Positions 23,298-36,100 of a DNA stretch of 64,000 bases are shown piece by piece (positions within the stretch are counted from its first letter, which is position 1; each line of letters starts with the position of its first letter). The notes under the pieces were generated by a model. The model worked only from the letters and a program-made list of their open reading frames with translations, ran no database searches and was not told the origin of the DNA. Source of the stretch: Fragilariopsis cylindrus CCMP1102 (Eukaryota > Bacillariophyta > Bacillariophyceae > Bacillariales > Bacillariaceae); NCBI GenBank assembly GCA_900095095.1, contig FMBT01000332.1:124001-188000 (forward strand), given 5' to 3'. Both the position numbers and the translations under genes were made by a program.

Positions 23298-24519
23298 TAT
23301 TAGCAATTCGAAACTAGAAAAATCCCAGTTCAATAAAAAACTACAGCAACAAGTTATAGTATTAGTAACTGAATAGCAACAAGAAGTAATAAATGATTGA
23401 TCATAACAGAGATACAATCATGTTGTAAGGAATGAATGAAAAGAGATGGAAAGAAGAAAGAATCATGCAATCTAATGTATTTTGCTTTTCAAAAGATCCA
23501 TTCGTGAATAAGTGAATAGCCAAGACGGCTTATTTACTGAAAAGCGAAAATAAATAATAAATTCCCATCTCCCCCGAATTTGCTCTTGCTAAATGCTCTA
23601 ATAAAACACGCACACACGCACACACACAAACTACATTGTACGCACCCATTCCAACTATGGTCAAAATGGTATACATATCTATTATCAGGACATACTATAT
23701 ATCCCCTTATGCATCATATCAGGTTGCAAAAAATACTTGCAGATCTTTTACACAGAGTGATTTATCACAAGTGCAATGTGAGAAGAACACTATTTTGGTT
23801 TTTCATTGAAAGACTGCAGCAACAGTAGCACTCAAATTAGGACACAATTATATACAGTAGCTGCTTGCTATAATGAGCTATAATGTTATAGACTTATCTG
23901 TTGGAATAGAAACAAATTATAGGATGATTTATATATAAAAGAATGGATTCTTCGAATTTCATGTATATGGGACGACTTACTAATGAACAAATTTGCTAGA
24001 TATATACGTCTACCCTTTTGTGAAATGATACAATGGAGAGAATTTGAATCCCTTGTTAGAGAAACGGATACATCGTCTTTGGTGTCGGAAAATATATATC
24101 AAATGATGGCAATATTCCATCGTATTTCTATGACCGAAACTTCTGCTTTTACGTCTTCATAAATCATTCAGATCTTTATCATTTTTCTTCTCTTCCTCTA
24201 TTTTCTTTTTCCATCGATAATGGTCTCGGACGCAGCATCGTACCAGTACTCAGATGGTGACGAAGGTGACGACGTAATGAGCTTCATGATTTTATGAATC
24301 TGACCTTTTTTCCAATTCGATTTAAGGATGTTACATTTAGAAGGGAACGTGACATGGAATTACTTCTCAGAGATTCTCTCGTCCAAACAAATCGTATCCA
24401 TCGTGGTGTTGCATCAAAATTTCGCTATACAAAAATGAGACCAGAAAAAATTGATTTCTTCTTCATTTTTTGTGTCGTCCCTTTTTGTTTATCACGATCG
24501 TTGCCGCAGTTTTTTCTGT
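23298..24519. other. Long intergenic region
   Basis: About 1.2 kb upstream of the GH3 gene. Contains a short CA-rich run near 23610-23630 and AT-rich sequence. Short open frames exist, but none shows a recognisable domain. Confidence 0.5.
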
Positions 24520-24980
24520 TTAATTTTTTTGTTGATGACGACGTCGGAAATATAAAATCGCGATGATAAGGTATGTTGTAAGTAAAAAGTAGGTACACAT
24601 TCTTCTTTGACGGCATGTTTCTTGAGCTATACGTATACGTTGTTCCATAATTAATTCTTCCGTAGAATTATTGATATTGCTGGCTGTACAAGTAGTACAC
24701 GTAATCGATTCTTCTTCAAAATCATCGTCTATTGGTAGAAGATTGTCTATCTCCGGTGATATCATTACCGGTGTTATCGTTCGATTCTGTAACGTCATAC
24801 CGGTCGTAGATTTTTTGTTTGTTCTTCTACCGTAGAGAGCAGGAGGAAGAAATGATGTACTAGTATTATAAATGACAAATAGAAGCGGTAAGTGGTAGTG
24901 GTAGGGGAGGGTGGGGGGGCAAAACTACTGTATCTTGATTCGTACAATTTGAATTTCCGCGAATTCCCATTCACGATCAC
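24520..24980 (-). CDS. Possible small membrane protein (uncertain gene)
   Basis: Two abutting frames on the minus strand (24980-24795 and 24798-24520) would join through a one-base loss in GG at about 24790, the same kind of change seen in recognised genes nearby. The product would be about 153 aa, with a hydrophobic stretch near residues 33-50 (FYLSFIILVHHFFLLL), an acidic middle, and a C-terminal membrane helix (YFLLTTYLIIAILYF) followed by RRRHQQKN. No family recognised. It may be chance open frame. Confidence 0.25.
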
Positions 24981-25352
24981 TTTTCCTCTTTACCCCTATT
25001 TAATGATCTAGAATAGGGGACCAGAGAAATACTATAAACTTTGCTCAATTTTTAATCAGGAGAAGGCGCGCCAAACATAGAATTCAACGGCTATTTTTAG
25101 ATTTTTAAATTTACAAAGCATCAATAACAACATTAAACACAATAACAACCACAAGAATAAAATCTAATACAATATTGTTGACGTTGGTAATCGGACGATC
25201 GAACATTGTCATTAATTCTTCTATCCGGTAGCTTCTACCTGTTCTAAACTTTAAATCTATTATAGGATAGACTTCGAAACAACAACTATCTTTGTTAAGA
25301 ATTCTCAGTGGTGTATCATCTGCATATATTATATTTACCATAATCTGCAAAC
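24981..25352. other. Intergenic region upstream of the glycosyltransferase gene
   Basis: Promoter-side spacer. A 79-codon minus-strand open frame at 25350-25111 has a hydrophobic C-terminus but no recognisable similarity, and it starts 3 bp from the glycosyltransferase ATG. I do not call it. Confidence 0.45.
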
Positions 25353-27207
25353 ATGTTCACATCACCAGCTCCCTCACAGCTACGACGGCGCCAAGCAGTA
25401 CAAGCAAAATCTTCACGGGTCAATCCGGCAAAGGTGGTCCAAATATTATTTGGATCTTTTATTTCATTCATTTTTTATGTCGAAGTTACTCTATTTAACC
25501 AGCTAGATTCAACTCAAGACTACACAGCTGAAGATTTTAATCAAAATTCATCAAGACAGTCATCGTTATTATCAGCATCATCAATATCGGATAGTAATGA
25601 TCTTCCAGCCCATTTAAAACCTATTTTACCAGTTGTGCCTGTATTCAATCATATTCCCGATGAGGAAAATCTTATAGCAAACACATTGAAGGGTAAACCG
25701 ACAATGGCTGGCATTATAGCTTTGTTACAAAAAAGTATTTCAGAACAACACGATGCGAACATGAAAATTATGGAAGAGCAAGTAGATGGAAATTATGCGA
25801 TTAAAACTTTTATGATCTTGCGTCGAAACATTTTATTCCATTCGATAATGTATATCGAGGAAAATCAATATTTCCTATTCGGGATGATGATTCAATATTC
25901 ATGTCAATAGCAGCTTTTCGTGAACATTTATTAGCTGATACGTTAGCTTATGCCTTTAGTAATGCGAAACATCCAGAAAAGTTGTTTATTGGTGCAGTTG
26001 TACAAAATTGCTTTGGGAAAGTTTCAAAAGATGGTACTATTGATTCCAGTGGTACACCATGTAAGTCAGGTGTCGGGTGATCGGTAAACGGCCAAATGGG
26101 AAAGACAAAATCGGGAAGATTGATTTACCGATTGATAAGAATGGTATTGAAGATTTTTGTGCAATGTCCGACTATACAAATATTGTACGAATGGTCAGAT
26201 TCGTGTTATATATATGCATGAAAGTGAATCTCTTGGACCAGCAATGGCAAGATATTACGCATCAAAACTTTGGGGAGGGGAGACGTTCTTCGTACAAACC
26301 GATTCTCATTTGAAATTTGCTGTTGATTGGGATGAAAAGTATCGTAACGAGATTAAACTAACAAAAAATTATCCAAAATCAATTTTGAGCTCGTATCCGC
26401 CAGGATTTGAACAGAAACATTTCATCCCTAAGGGATTTAATGGAACTTTATCGGATATCAACAACACAGTCGTCGAATCACCAGGGTGTCGTTTATGTAA
26501 ATGTAATACACCTCCTGGGGAGCCTAATCCTATGTTGCGTATTAACCTTGGAACGGTAAGACCCTTATCGTATTGTTCTATTATGCACTACGCTCATCAA
26601 AGTTTCTACATTGTAGTAACTCACACAAATTAAAATGTGAATTTTTCCATACTATCCCCTATTTCCTCCTATCTTCCTTTAGTCATACCACGGAGGGGAA
26701 CCCCGACCTTCGCAAATCCCATTTATCGCCGCTGGTTTCTTTTTCACTCGTTCAGAGATCCTAAAAGATATCCCATTTGACCCCTTCCTACCATGGACGT
26801 TCATGGGAGAAGAAATTTCTCTCTCACTTCGTGCATGGACGCACGGATGGAATATGTATGCACCACGAAAAAATTTGATAATTCATCAATACCGGCCAGG
26901 TAATTTAGGTATTCCTAAGTATTGGGGTACAGTGAATGGAATGATGAAGAAAGGATTTGCAAACAATTATCTGCAGGGAAAAATAATAAGAAGAGTGAAA
27001 AACTTGGTAGGTTATCCAGGTTCGACGAAAGAAAAAATTGAAGAAAATGGATCTAGTATTGTATTAACTGAACTTGAACATTACGGATTAGGATCTGAAC
27101 GATCATGGGATGACTACATGAAGTTTACAAACATAACTGTAAATGAAGAGACTGATACACTAGTTTGTAGTAATATGGAATGGTGTAATAAAGGTTGGAG
27201 AGATTGA
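25353..27207 (+). CDS. Membrane-anchored GlcNAc-type glycosyltransferase, two exons
   Basis: ATG at 25353. A short basic N-terminus is followed by a signal-anchor helix (VVQILFGSFISFIFYVEVTLF), as in Golgi type II glycosyltransferases. The catalytic region shows SIFMSIAAFREHLL, RVIYMHESESLGPAMARYYA, GGETFFVQTDSHLKF (a DSH metal-site-like motif), FIAAGFFFTRSEIL, FLPWTFMGEEISLSLRAWTHGW and a conserved HQYRP. This pattern fits the glycosyltransferase (GlcNAc) family that includes the Skp1 GlcNAc transferase of Dictyostelium. A 127-nt intron (26556-26682, GTAAGA donor, CCTTTAG acceptor) joins NLGT to SYHGGE. Three one-base losses occur at about 25810 (TTTT), 26073 (C) and 26190 (AA), each restoring a conserved segment. 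Ends at TGA 27205-27207. Donor and acceptor sugars cannot be fixed from sequence. Confidence 0.8.
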
Positions 27208-27655
27208 TGGTTTAAAGTAATTGTTTATTGATTGAGTGATTTGAATACTACTAGTAGTAATAATTTGACTCTCTGCTTGGAGGTCAATGGGAGGCGTTGT
27301 AAAAAGTTGTTGTTAAGATCAGAACGAATTTGATAAAAGACCAAACGGGTATAAACGATTCTGGCAAGTTATTTCTTAATTCGACCTGCTCATCAAACCA
27401 GGCCTTTCTGAAATACATTCTTTCTAATATCGTCGTTGCGTCGTCATCAATTCCATCTTTGGCGTACTTGTACTGTTCACTTGGAAATTTAGTACATAGT
27501 CCTTGCCTTCACGGAGCTAACATGAAGGTAGTATGTAAATTGAATACAAAATTATATGATTCAATCATTGATGGATGTGTATTAGAATGCAGAATAATCT
27601 ATATATAATTGAAGTTTATAGTTATATTTGTATAATATGTTGTCGTAAATTATTG
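27208..27655. other. Convergent intergenic region
   Basis: A 92-codon open frame (27330-27608, +) overlaps this spacer but shows no recognisable domain. Nothing else seen. Confidence 0.45.
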
Positions 27656-29847
27656 TCATCGTTCCAGGTCATTTTTACTCTTGCAAGGAGGAACGATGGC
27701 ATTGCTTTCGCTTTTACTGCCACTGTAATCTTCTTCTTGTGTTACAGCAGCAGTAGTAGCAGCAGTAGTAGCAGCAGTAGTAGTGCCGGTCTCGGTGGAA
27801 TTACTAGTATTGATATTATTATACATCCTTCCCTTCCGTCGTTGTTCTACTACTCGTTGGGTCAAATACTGAGCCAATAGGGAAGGAAAATTAGGAACTT
27901 CTTTATAGGAAGGAAAATAGTTCACATCTACCACGAAACAGTCTCCATTATTGCTTCCTATTAAAATATCAAATCCAAAAAGTTCCAGACCAAATGCTTT
28001 TTTTAGAACATCAACAATCGGCTTAACTTCATGGACCGTCACCGGAACATGAACTGGGGCAGACGATGTCGATGATGCTGATGGATGTTGACTAGCATAG
28101 TACAAGAAGCAGTGTTGATGTCCGTACTTTTACTGCTGGTACATGTATTGTTATTGTTCACTTCCACAACGTCCAAACCAAAATCCTTAGTTTAGGATAT
28201 GGTCTTTGTGAATCAAATTCGACCAAATCGACCGTAGCATTGGATAGATCAGCTGGTAAATTGGGTAGAGAATGTCGTTCGTACACACTAACAAAGTCAC
28301 CCAAGACATAAACTTTGTATAAAGTAGCGTCATGATTCACAAATTCTTGTACGATCGATCTGGGAGGTAATTTAGATAATGCCGATTCTTTAAGTGCGAT
28401 GGACAAACAATGAGATTGTTGAGTTCCAGCCGCAATGAGAGGTTTTACAATAAGAGGAGTAGATAACATTGAGTATCCCCCCCTTGATTGTTATCGTGTA
28501 GGGCTTGCTTCAATTCTTGAGTTTGATTTGATTTTGTTTTGTTTTGTTTTGTTGTTGTTGTTGTGACGACGGTGGTAAACGTTCGGGGATGACAACGAAT
28601 CGAGGTGATTTGACGGGAATCCCACTGGTTGTATTTACATCCTTTAAACATTGTTTCAAGACATTAGCAATTTCAGATCGACTCATTACGGTCTGTACGT
28701 GTTTTGGATCATCAACTAAACAACAATTACGATTTTGATTGTAACAATAATCTCGAAGGGCATGGACACGTTTCCAAGATGGATCATCTTTATTTTCTGC
28801 TGAAGATCCTGTTGTTGTTGTTGTTGTTGTTGTTGTACGTGTGGCTGCTGCTGCTCCGGACATAGACTTTTTTCAATGCTATCTTGCATCAAGGAACAGG
28901 ACAAAATATCTTCGGTTAATTTATGAAGAATCAAATCAAAGTGACCACCGTGTTGATCCTCAATTTTTTGATCAGGATCGATCGGAACAAAGGATATCTG
29001 GACTGGAAAACGATTCCGTTTTCCTCCCCGACGTCGTTGTTGTTGTTGTTGTTGATGTTTGCTGTTATTGCTGCTAACATTAGTAGTGTAACTATTTGTT
29101 GTGGTCGGTGTCGAAACGGTTGTTTCACTAACACTGCAATACTTGTCGATGCCGCCGCTGAAGAACAACTAGAACGAAAGTATCTTACAATGTGTTGTAG
29201 ATCTGTATCATTCGTATTCCTAGAGTAATGATTGTTGATTGAGGTGCGGGACAATGGTCCCGCAAAGCGGCTCTAGTCAATAAGGAAGGAGTTCGCTGAT
29301 GATGATGCTCACTCCGTGTAAGCGGCGAAGAATCCATCGTCATACTGTTATTGGTGTTGTTTTTATACAAGTTGCTGCTACTACTATTATTTGCCATTTC
29401 ATCTTCACCACAAAAGAGTACTTCATCGTGTTGCTGCTGTTGTTGTTCTTCTTCTTCGGCATCGCCCTCATTGTGGTCGTCGTCATATTTATCTTCTTCA
29501 AGTTCTTCGTGGATTACCTTAACTCGACTAGCTTCCGCCATAACAACACCCATCGATCTCATCTTTTTTGGACCAAACGCGTACCCAACAACGATAGGTT
29601 CTTTCCAGTATAAGTAATCAGGATTACACTTGTTGTTGATACTATTATTAGAACAGGAATCATAATGGCTATTATGATCCGAGTCGACCTCGTTCCAAGC
29701 CCCGCCGTCGAAGAATTGTTCTTCAAAACAACACGGAGTAGTTGAGGCAATACTACTAGTAGTAGTACCATTACAACTACTAGTTGTATTCATATTACTC
29801 AAAATATTAGCAGCACTCGTTTTCGTCGTCGATATGCTTTTCATCAT
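27656..29847 (-). CDS. Inositol-tetrakisphosphate 1-kinase family (ITPK), heavily frame-broken
   Basis: ITPKs are ATP-grasp kinases that phosphorylate inositol phosphates. Minus strand from ATG 29847. Recognisable segments in order: IVVGYAFGPKKMRSMGVVMA (N-terminal substrate domain), FVPIDPDQKIEDQHGGHFDL then ILHKLTEDIL, VDDPKHVQTVMSRSEIANVL, FVVIPERLP, PLIVKPLIAAGTQQSHCLSI, IVQEFVNHDATLYKVYVLGD, and LELFGFDILIG with VVDVNYFPSYKEVPNF (metal-binding Asp/Asn region). Long Asn/Ser/Gln inserts lie near residues 120-200 and 290-330. Seven one-base frame changes are needed (about 29240, 29170, 28815, 28535, 28470, 28190, 28105). All act as losses, several in obvious runs such as the seven G at 28471-28480. 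No catalytic segment is missing and no extra stop remains once they are read across. I favour sequence error; a young pseudogene is the alternative. Confidence 0.75.
28540..28840. repeat. Glutamine-codon/trinucleotide-rich stretches (GTT/CAA)n
   Basis: GTTTTGTTTTGTTTTGTTGTTGTTG at about 28533-28562 and (GTTGTT)n at about 28811-28838. On the coding (minus) strand these give Gln/Asn/Lys and Gln or Thr runs inside the ITPK gene; two frame changes lie at these runs. Confidence 0.75.
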
Positions 29848-30514
29848 GATGATACGATACGATAGGGGAGAGGATAGCTCAATGGGGGGGCCGGGTAGGC
29901 ACCGGGAAGGACGATATTTAACCCAATAGTAGTCTTTTGGTGAAAGGGTATCTCATACAGAAAATGTTTTGTAATGTTGTGTGTGTGTCTATTTTTCTTT
30001 TCTTTTTTACTACACATTCTTCTCTCATAGCCGTCTAATTTAATTTATTCGATATCGTTAACATTTACGTGCTGTTACACTGTATTGCAATTTCAAATTG
30101 GAAAAATCGCACGGTTATAAACACGTACAAAATGTCTATAAAGTACTAGAATATTGCCATTGAAATGCTTTTCCGCGCCTTCGCTCTTTTCTTTTATTGG
30201 TGGACCTACCGGAAGTTACTAACGTAGTATGTGGCTGAACTACCGTGAATTAGGACTAAGTATGTACATGTACCACATATTGACTCATCTGATTAATTTG
30301 AAATGCATTGAAAGCCGCTACTCTATACACTCATACGTACAGCAATTCTTGATTTTTGTGACTTCTTTACCGATTACATTATTACTTCTGTCAATGACGA
30401 CGAAGGTATAGAAACGGGAGGGGTAGAAAAACAGTGCTATAAAATAGAGCTGTGCGGTATAGTTTCAGAGTAAGTTCAGTCTTCGTTATTTGATACCACT
30501 GTTAGTTGTCAACG
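29848..30514. other. Divergent promoter region
   Basis: Between the ITPK gene and the CCA-adding enzyme gene. Contains a G run at about 29884-29891 and AT-rich stretches. No gene recognised. Confidence 0.5.
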
Positions 30515-32548
30515 ATGACTACTAGCAGCGAAGGATATGGAAATATAGTCCAAAACAATAATGACGTTGTTGTTGATGTCGACATGATGATGGCTCATCC
30601 TCGTGACGATACTTTGCGGATCGAGAACGACAAATCTCAACCACCCATTGAAAGGAGTGTCAAGATAATTCCAATTTCATCCGGTAGTAGTAGTAGCACT
30701 AATATGAAAACAAATTCCTTCAATGATGAGATATTAGAAATTGAATTGAATGAAGAAGAGATACACTTATTTGATACTTTGAAAAAGACGGCTAAGGCTT
30801 GGGAAGAGGGAAAAATCCAGGTAACAACATCATCATCATCATTAATGACTACTAGCAACAACAACAACAACAACAACAACAAAAAGGCAATTCAAATAAG
30901 AATCGCTGGAGGTTGGGTCCGTGATAAGATATTAGGATTGCAAACTCATGATGTTGACATTGCGCTTGATGCATGTACCGGCGTTGAATTTGCCCACGCT
31001 GTAAAAGAATATCACGCGGCTACTGTTGCTGAAGAAACACAAGAAACGGGAGGAATAGACGTCAACAACAACAACAACAATAATAATAATAATAATAGTA
31101 ATAATAAGGTCGGTAAGATCGGTGTAATTGCAGCAAATCCATCTCAATCAAAACATTTAGAAACAGCAACCATGAAGATATTTGGCAATGACGTCGATTT
31201 TTCAAATCTACGTCAAGAAACATACGCAGAAGATTCTAGGATACCAGATATTGGTATGGGTACACCACTTGAAGATGCATATCGAAGAGACTGTACAATG
31301 AATACTCTGTACTACAATCTAACCACAGAACGAATCGAAGATTTTACACATCGTGGTTTAAAAGATTTATTAGAAACAAAAGTTGTAAATACACCCCTAA
31401 CAGCTTTTCAAACATTTCAAGATGATCCATTACGGGTATTACGAGTTATTAGATTCGCTGTTCGTTATAATATGGAATTATCAGAAGAAATCAAACAGGC
31501 ATGCAAACATCCACAAATTCATAGTGAATTACGTCGTAAAGTCAGTCGCGAACGTGTTGGACTGGAATTAGAGGGGATGATTTCGGGCAGACACTCAGAT
31601 CCAATCCAGGCTTTGGATTTGATTTGTAGAATGGATTTAGCGGACAGTGTCTTCTATCTACCTAGTATTAGTATAGACCTGATAGGAGCAATAGGACAAG
31701 CACGGTTAGAGCCTGTCCCTTATTTATTCACCGGTTCTGATGTTGACGGAGAAGTGATGTTGTCACGTGTTCGAACATCGGTATGGCATGAAAGTCGACA
31801 ATGCTTACAAGTATTGTCAAAAATATTGGATGCCTTTAATGTACATCGAAATAATAACGGATCGTCAATAGAGATGATAATAAAAACGAGTCTTACGTGC
31901 ACTACTTATGCTGCTGCTGATGCAGCAGTAACAACCATAAATGCAAGACTTGTCTACTTAGCTGTTGTTCTATTGCCCTATAGACAATTGCAATATATCG
32001 AAAAGCAAAAGACTAGGAGTGTAGTGGAGTATATGATACGAGAAGGGATCAAATTTAAAAATAAGGATGTCGTTTGTTCTATGACCCTTGTAGATAATTT
32101 GGATGATATGATTCGACTATTACAACAGACCGTGGAGGTCACTTCTAGCATGCGATTGCAAGTTGGATTGTTGCTAAGATCGGCAAAAGAGATGTGGGTG
32201 ACAACACTTATAGTTGCAACAGTCGTCATGTTACGGAAGCATGATGTGTCTCAGGAACTTCACTGGTGTACTCAAGCAAAACAATTATATGAAACCATCG
32301 TCGTTAGGATGGACTTAGATGAATGCTGGAAGACTAAACCCCTCATGAATGGTAAGGATTTGATACGAGTTCTTGAGTTAGACAGAGGACCAGAGGTTGG
32401 CGTGTATATGCAAGAACAAGTCAAATGGATCTTTACAAATCCAAAAGGAACGATCGACGATCTCCAGTGCTTTCTCAAAAGTTTCAGAAGCACTCGAGAA
32501 TTTGAAAATAATCAAGCTGCTACACACGTTTCGAAGAAAGCTAGATAA
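30515..32548 (+). CDS. CCA-adding tRNA nucleotidyltransferase
   Basis: Adds the 3' CCA end to tRNAs in nucleus, cytosol or organelles. The first ATG in frame is at 30515; product about 677 aa, single exon, intact. The class II signature is clear: IRIAGGWVRDKILG then HDVDIALD (DxD metal ligands of the nucleotidyltransferase fold), VDFSNLRQETYAEDSRIPD, a RRDCTMNTLYYNL core (RRDF-like), EDFTHRGLKDL, and FQDDPLRVLRVIRFAVRY followed by the SRERVGLELEGMI helix of the RNA-binding domains. Poly-Asn inserts near residues 122 and 190 and an extended acidic N-terminus of about 100 residues are additions to the usual 400-450 aa core. No clear transit peptide. Confidence 0.93.
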   Translation: MTTSSEGYGNIVQNNNDVVVDVDMMMAHPRDDTLRIENDKSQPPIERSVKIIPISSGSSSSTNMKTNSFNDEILEIELNEEEIHLFDTLKKTAKAWEEGKIQVTTSSSSLMTTSNNNNNNNNKKAIQIRIAGGWVRDKILGLQTHDVDIALDACTGVEFAHAVKEYHAATVAEETQETGGIDVNNNNNNNNNNNSNNKVGKIGVIAANPSQSKHLETATMKIFGNDVDFSNLRQETYAEDSRIPDIGMGTPLEDAYRRDCTMNTLYYNLTTERIEDFTHRGLKDLLETKVVNTPLTAFQTFQDDPLRVLRVIRFAVRYNMELSEEIKQACKHPQIHSELRRKVSRERVGLELEGMISGRHSDPIQALDLICRMDLADSVFYLPSISIDLIGAIGQARLEPVPYLFTGSDVDGEVMLSRVRTSVWHESRQCLQVLSKILDAFNVHRNNNGSSIEMIIKTSLTCTTYAAADAAVTTINARLVYLAVVLLPYRQLQYIEKQKTRSVVEYMIREGIKFKNKDVVCSMTLVDNLDDMIRLLQQTVEVTSSMRLQVGLLLRSAKEMWVTTLIVATVVMLRKHDVSQELHWCTQAKQLYETIVVRMDLDECWKTKPLMNGKDLIRVLELDRGPEVGVYMQEQVKWIFTNPKGTIDDLQCFLKSFRSTREFENNQAATHVSKKAR

Positions 32549-33176
32549 ATAATAGTACTTTCCTAGATTTGTCATTAGACACAAAATATTATGGAGTTAT
32601 AGAATAGCAGATCAAGCAACCCTTTTTGTTTCCTAATACTGCTTATAAATTTTTCTGTCGCTATTTATACTTATTTATGCGACCAAACGTTTTGTCCCCC
32701 AAAATAAATAGTACTGCCCCCTTTTTAATAAGAATATACAGTATTCTAACGGACAAACAATTTTATCCGGATTCCGTATCGTATCGCCATTCGTTGTTCT
32801 TTCAACACTACTGCCTGTGCAACGTCCCACGTTGAACATCCCTATATAATATTTGTCAGTTTTTATTTTCAAATTATGTGTATGCGGTATGTGTGTACAG
32901 TACCGCTATTCTTGTGTCAGTCTCTCTGCTCTCGAACCTCGAATGGCAGTCTATGATAGGTAGCATACAGTAAATTGCACAAGCACTTGTCGTGCGTTCT
33001 CTCGAGTACGGGATAATCGTCGTTAGTACATGGAGGGAAAAGGGAAAGAGGAACAATACATCTAAAGTTACAGTAAGGCATGGGCGTTCAATCCCATAAG
33101 AGAAACAAGTTAGTCCTTAAATAATAATATCCAAGCACCCCCATCGTGTAAAATTGAACTGGGGGTAGCAGCAATC
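32549..33176. other. Intergenic region
   Basis: 3' flank of the CCA enzyme gene and upstream region of the AAA/TPR gene. No coding sequence recognised. Confidence 0.5.
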
Positions 33177-36100
33177 ATGGTATCGCATTATAAACCGTCG
33201 TCTGGCCGATGTTTTTATGATGATCAATATGAAAGTGACGACGAAGAGGGTCTGAACAATACTATAGTATTTTCTACGGATAATTTTTTTGGTCGGAAAG
33301 AGGAAATTCAGTCACTGAAAGAACTATTCGACCAGTTATTTTGTCACGATGACGGCAGCGACGACCAACCATCACTATGTCCCGTGGCTATCATACAAGC
33401 ATCTTCTGGTACTGGTAAATCTGCTTTGGTGCAGAGATTTATTGACAACATACGCAAAGAAGTCAATGACTACACGGTGTGTTATATGCACGGAAGATTT
33501 GAAAGAACTTGCACAGACCCATTTTCTGCGATCCTCGAAGCGTTGGACGATTTTTTTCGACTTTTGCTATTGCAAGGCAAGGACCGAGAGAGCAACCTGG
33601 TACGAATCCGAGCTGCAATAAAAGACTCGTTACAGGCAGAGATATCGGCTTTGACGGCTTTGATCCCGAGCTTGGGAGATGTTCTGAGAGACGACAAAAA
33701 AGAAAAGCCCACAGTATTAAGAGGGAGTACCAGTAATGAAAGTGTTGCGTTGACTGACAATGATTCTTTTGCATGTTGCCCCAACTCTTGGAATCGGATT
33801 AGATACCTCTTCAAAGTTTTCTTTTGTGCTATTTGTACGAAAGACTACCCACTAGTCATGTTTCTTGATGATTGCCAATGGGTAGATGACGCATCCCTTG
33901 GAGTTGTCGAATCACTCCTACAAGATCCAGATATTCGATACTTCATGTTTATTGGAAATGCCACGCAAGGATTAGCCGAGGACGATAAAACACAGTTTGC
34001 CAGAGTTCTTAGAGATATAGAAGTACCGTCTAGAAAAATCACTCGGATTGACTTGATGAACCTATCCATTGATGAGGTAGGAGAATTTATAGCTGATACA
34101 CTAAAGTTGGAAGTTGAAACTACCCGCCCACTTACCGAAATCATATATGGAAAGACAAGAGGGAACATATTCTTTTCCATGCAAGCACTTGAAGAGCTAC
34201 ATAGGAGAAATATCCTTTACTTCTCTGTGATAACTTTTCAATGGGAATGGAATCTAGATGGAGTGGAATTTGAAAACGCTTTATCTGACAATGTTAGTGA
34301 GTATGTTTCGTCTAAGATTGAGAGTTTACCCAGAAAACTCAAGAGGGCACTTGTGATCGCTTCCTACACTAAAGCAACGTTCGATGTGGATACACTTCAA
34401 TCACTAATGAATGAAGATGGTATTGATATAAATCACAAGCAACTCGTTGGACTGTTAGATGTGGGAGTTTTAGCCGGATTACTTTTGAACACCGTCGGAA
34501 CCGGTATCTATAAATTCGCTCATGATCGTATCCAACAGGCATCGTACTGGATGGTACCTTGTGGAAAAGAAAGAGACAAGCTAAGAATAATGGTCGGAAG
34601 AAAGTTGTATGAATTATACTTCCTGCAAGAAGGAAAGGATTGGATGCTTTTTGTAGCGGCGGATCATCTCAATTCTTGTATTGGTCATGGTGGAAAAGAT
34701 GATTTATCTCTTGCAGAATTGAATCTTGCTTGTGGTAAAAAAGCTAGGTTCTTGGCCGCTTTCGTTCCCGCTTCACTGTACCTGAGATTAGCAGTCAATT
34801 ATCTTCGAAAATTAAGCAAAGATCCTGGGAATCGCATTACGAGCTGTCGTACCATATATATCGAGAGATAACTGACAATGAACTATGCGTAGGAAACTTT
34901 GAATCTGGAAATGAATTAGCCCGAATTGTAGTCAATAATGCCCGGAATCTGGGAGATAAACTTCCGACGTTTCTTGTATTGGCTGAAGCAAAGGGTCGAC
35001 AACAGAAACATTCTGAATCGCTTCTTCTATGCCAGGAGGCTCTGATAAAAGTCGGAGCTATCCCAAAGAGGATGCATTTCTTGCACATGAAGAAAGATGT
35101 TAGGGTGACTAAGCGTTTTTTCAAGAAATATTCAGATTATGACATTCTGCTGTTACCAATATGTCAAGATAAGGCGAAATAATAGTTATGGATTTACTTT
35201 CACAGGCTTCGCGTAGGGCACTTTTCTGTGGAGATCAAACAGAATTTTTGTTCTGCATAGCTCGAAAATGCGCATGACTTTCGAATATGGATTCACGAGA
35301 GGAAGCGCACATGCTTTCGCTTCGTATGGCCAATTCTTGCAGACTTCAGACAGCGACGTAGAAGGTGCCCTTCGGATGGGTCGACTAGCTCGACAAATAT
35401 TAGACAAGACAGATCCTATATCAAGACCAATGAAATCTCAGACACTATATGTAATGCTTATTTTATTGAGGCGTGGGGTTTCCCCAGAGAACATGTAATG
35501 GAAAGCCTTCGGGAAGCTCATACATCTGGAATGGCCAAAGGGAATATTGAGGTCGGATTCCAGTGTATGTTTTATGTAACATATTTGCACAGAACACTGG
35601 ATACCCGTTGTTTACGTGGAAAAAGCCGGGGCCGAATTAATGCAACAACTTCATCTTTTCAAGGTCGACTCAGTGTTGGCCCAGCTCAATGCAAGCCGGC
35701 TGTCGCTTCTTTGTCTCACCGGGAAGAAGAAAATAGACTGGAAAGAGTTGGAACCGTCTGATGTATCATCTGGTGAATCTAATGCTGATGTCTACCGATA
35801 TGTCTTTGGGTATCTATCGCGACTGGAACTTGGGGTATATTTCGGTAATTTTGAATTTGCGGTGAGGATGTCTGGACTGCTTCAACCCTACATCGAAACT
35901 GATGGCTCGTACATTTGTGTTAGCAGAGAGCATTTTTACTCTGGAATTGCGTACGTTGGACTGACCCGAGAAACTGGAATGCAGAAATATCGTAACAAGT
36001 CTATTGAATATGTGAAGAAGCTGCGACATCTTTGCCGAACTAGAGGACTGAATGTGCATCACAAATGTCTTTTGATGGAGGCCGAAGTTCTCTCCTTGGA

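Noticed and set aside
25111-25350. 79-codon minus-strand frame beside the glycosyltransferase start
   Set aside because: No recognisable domain and it would sit in the promoter of the adjacent gene.
27330-27608. 92-codon + strand frame after the glycosyltransferase gene
   Set aside because: No similarity recognised and no supporting splice or start signals; length is within chance for this base composition.
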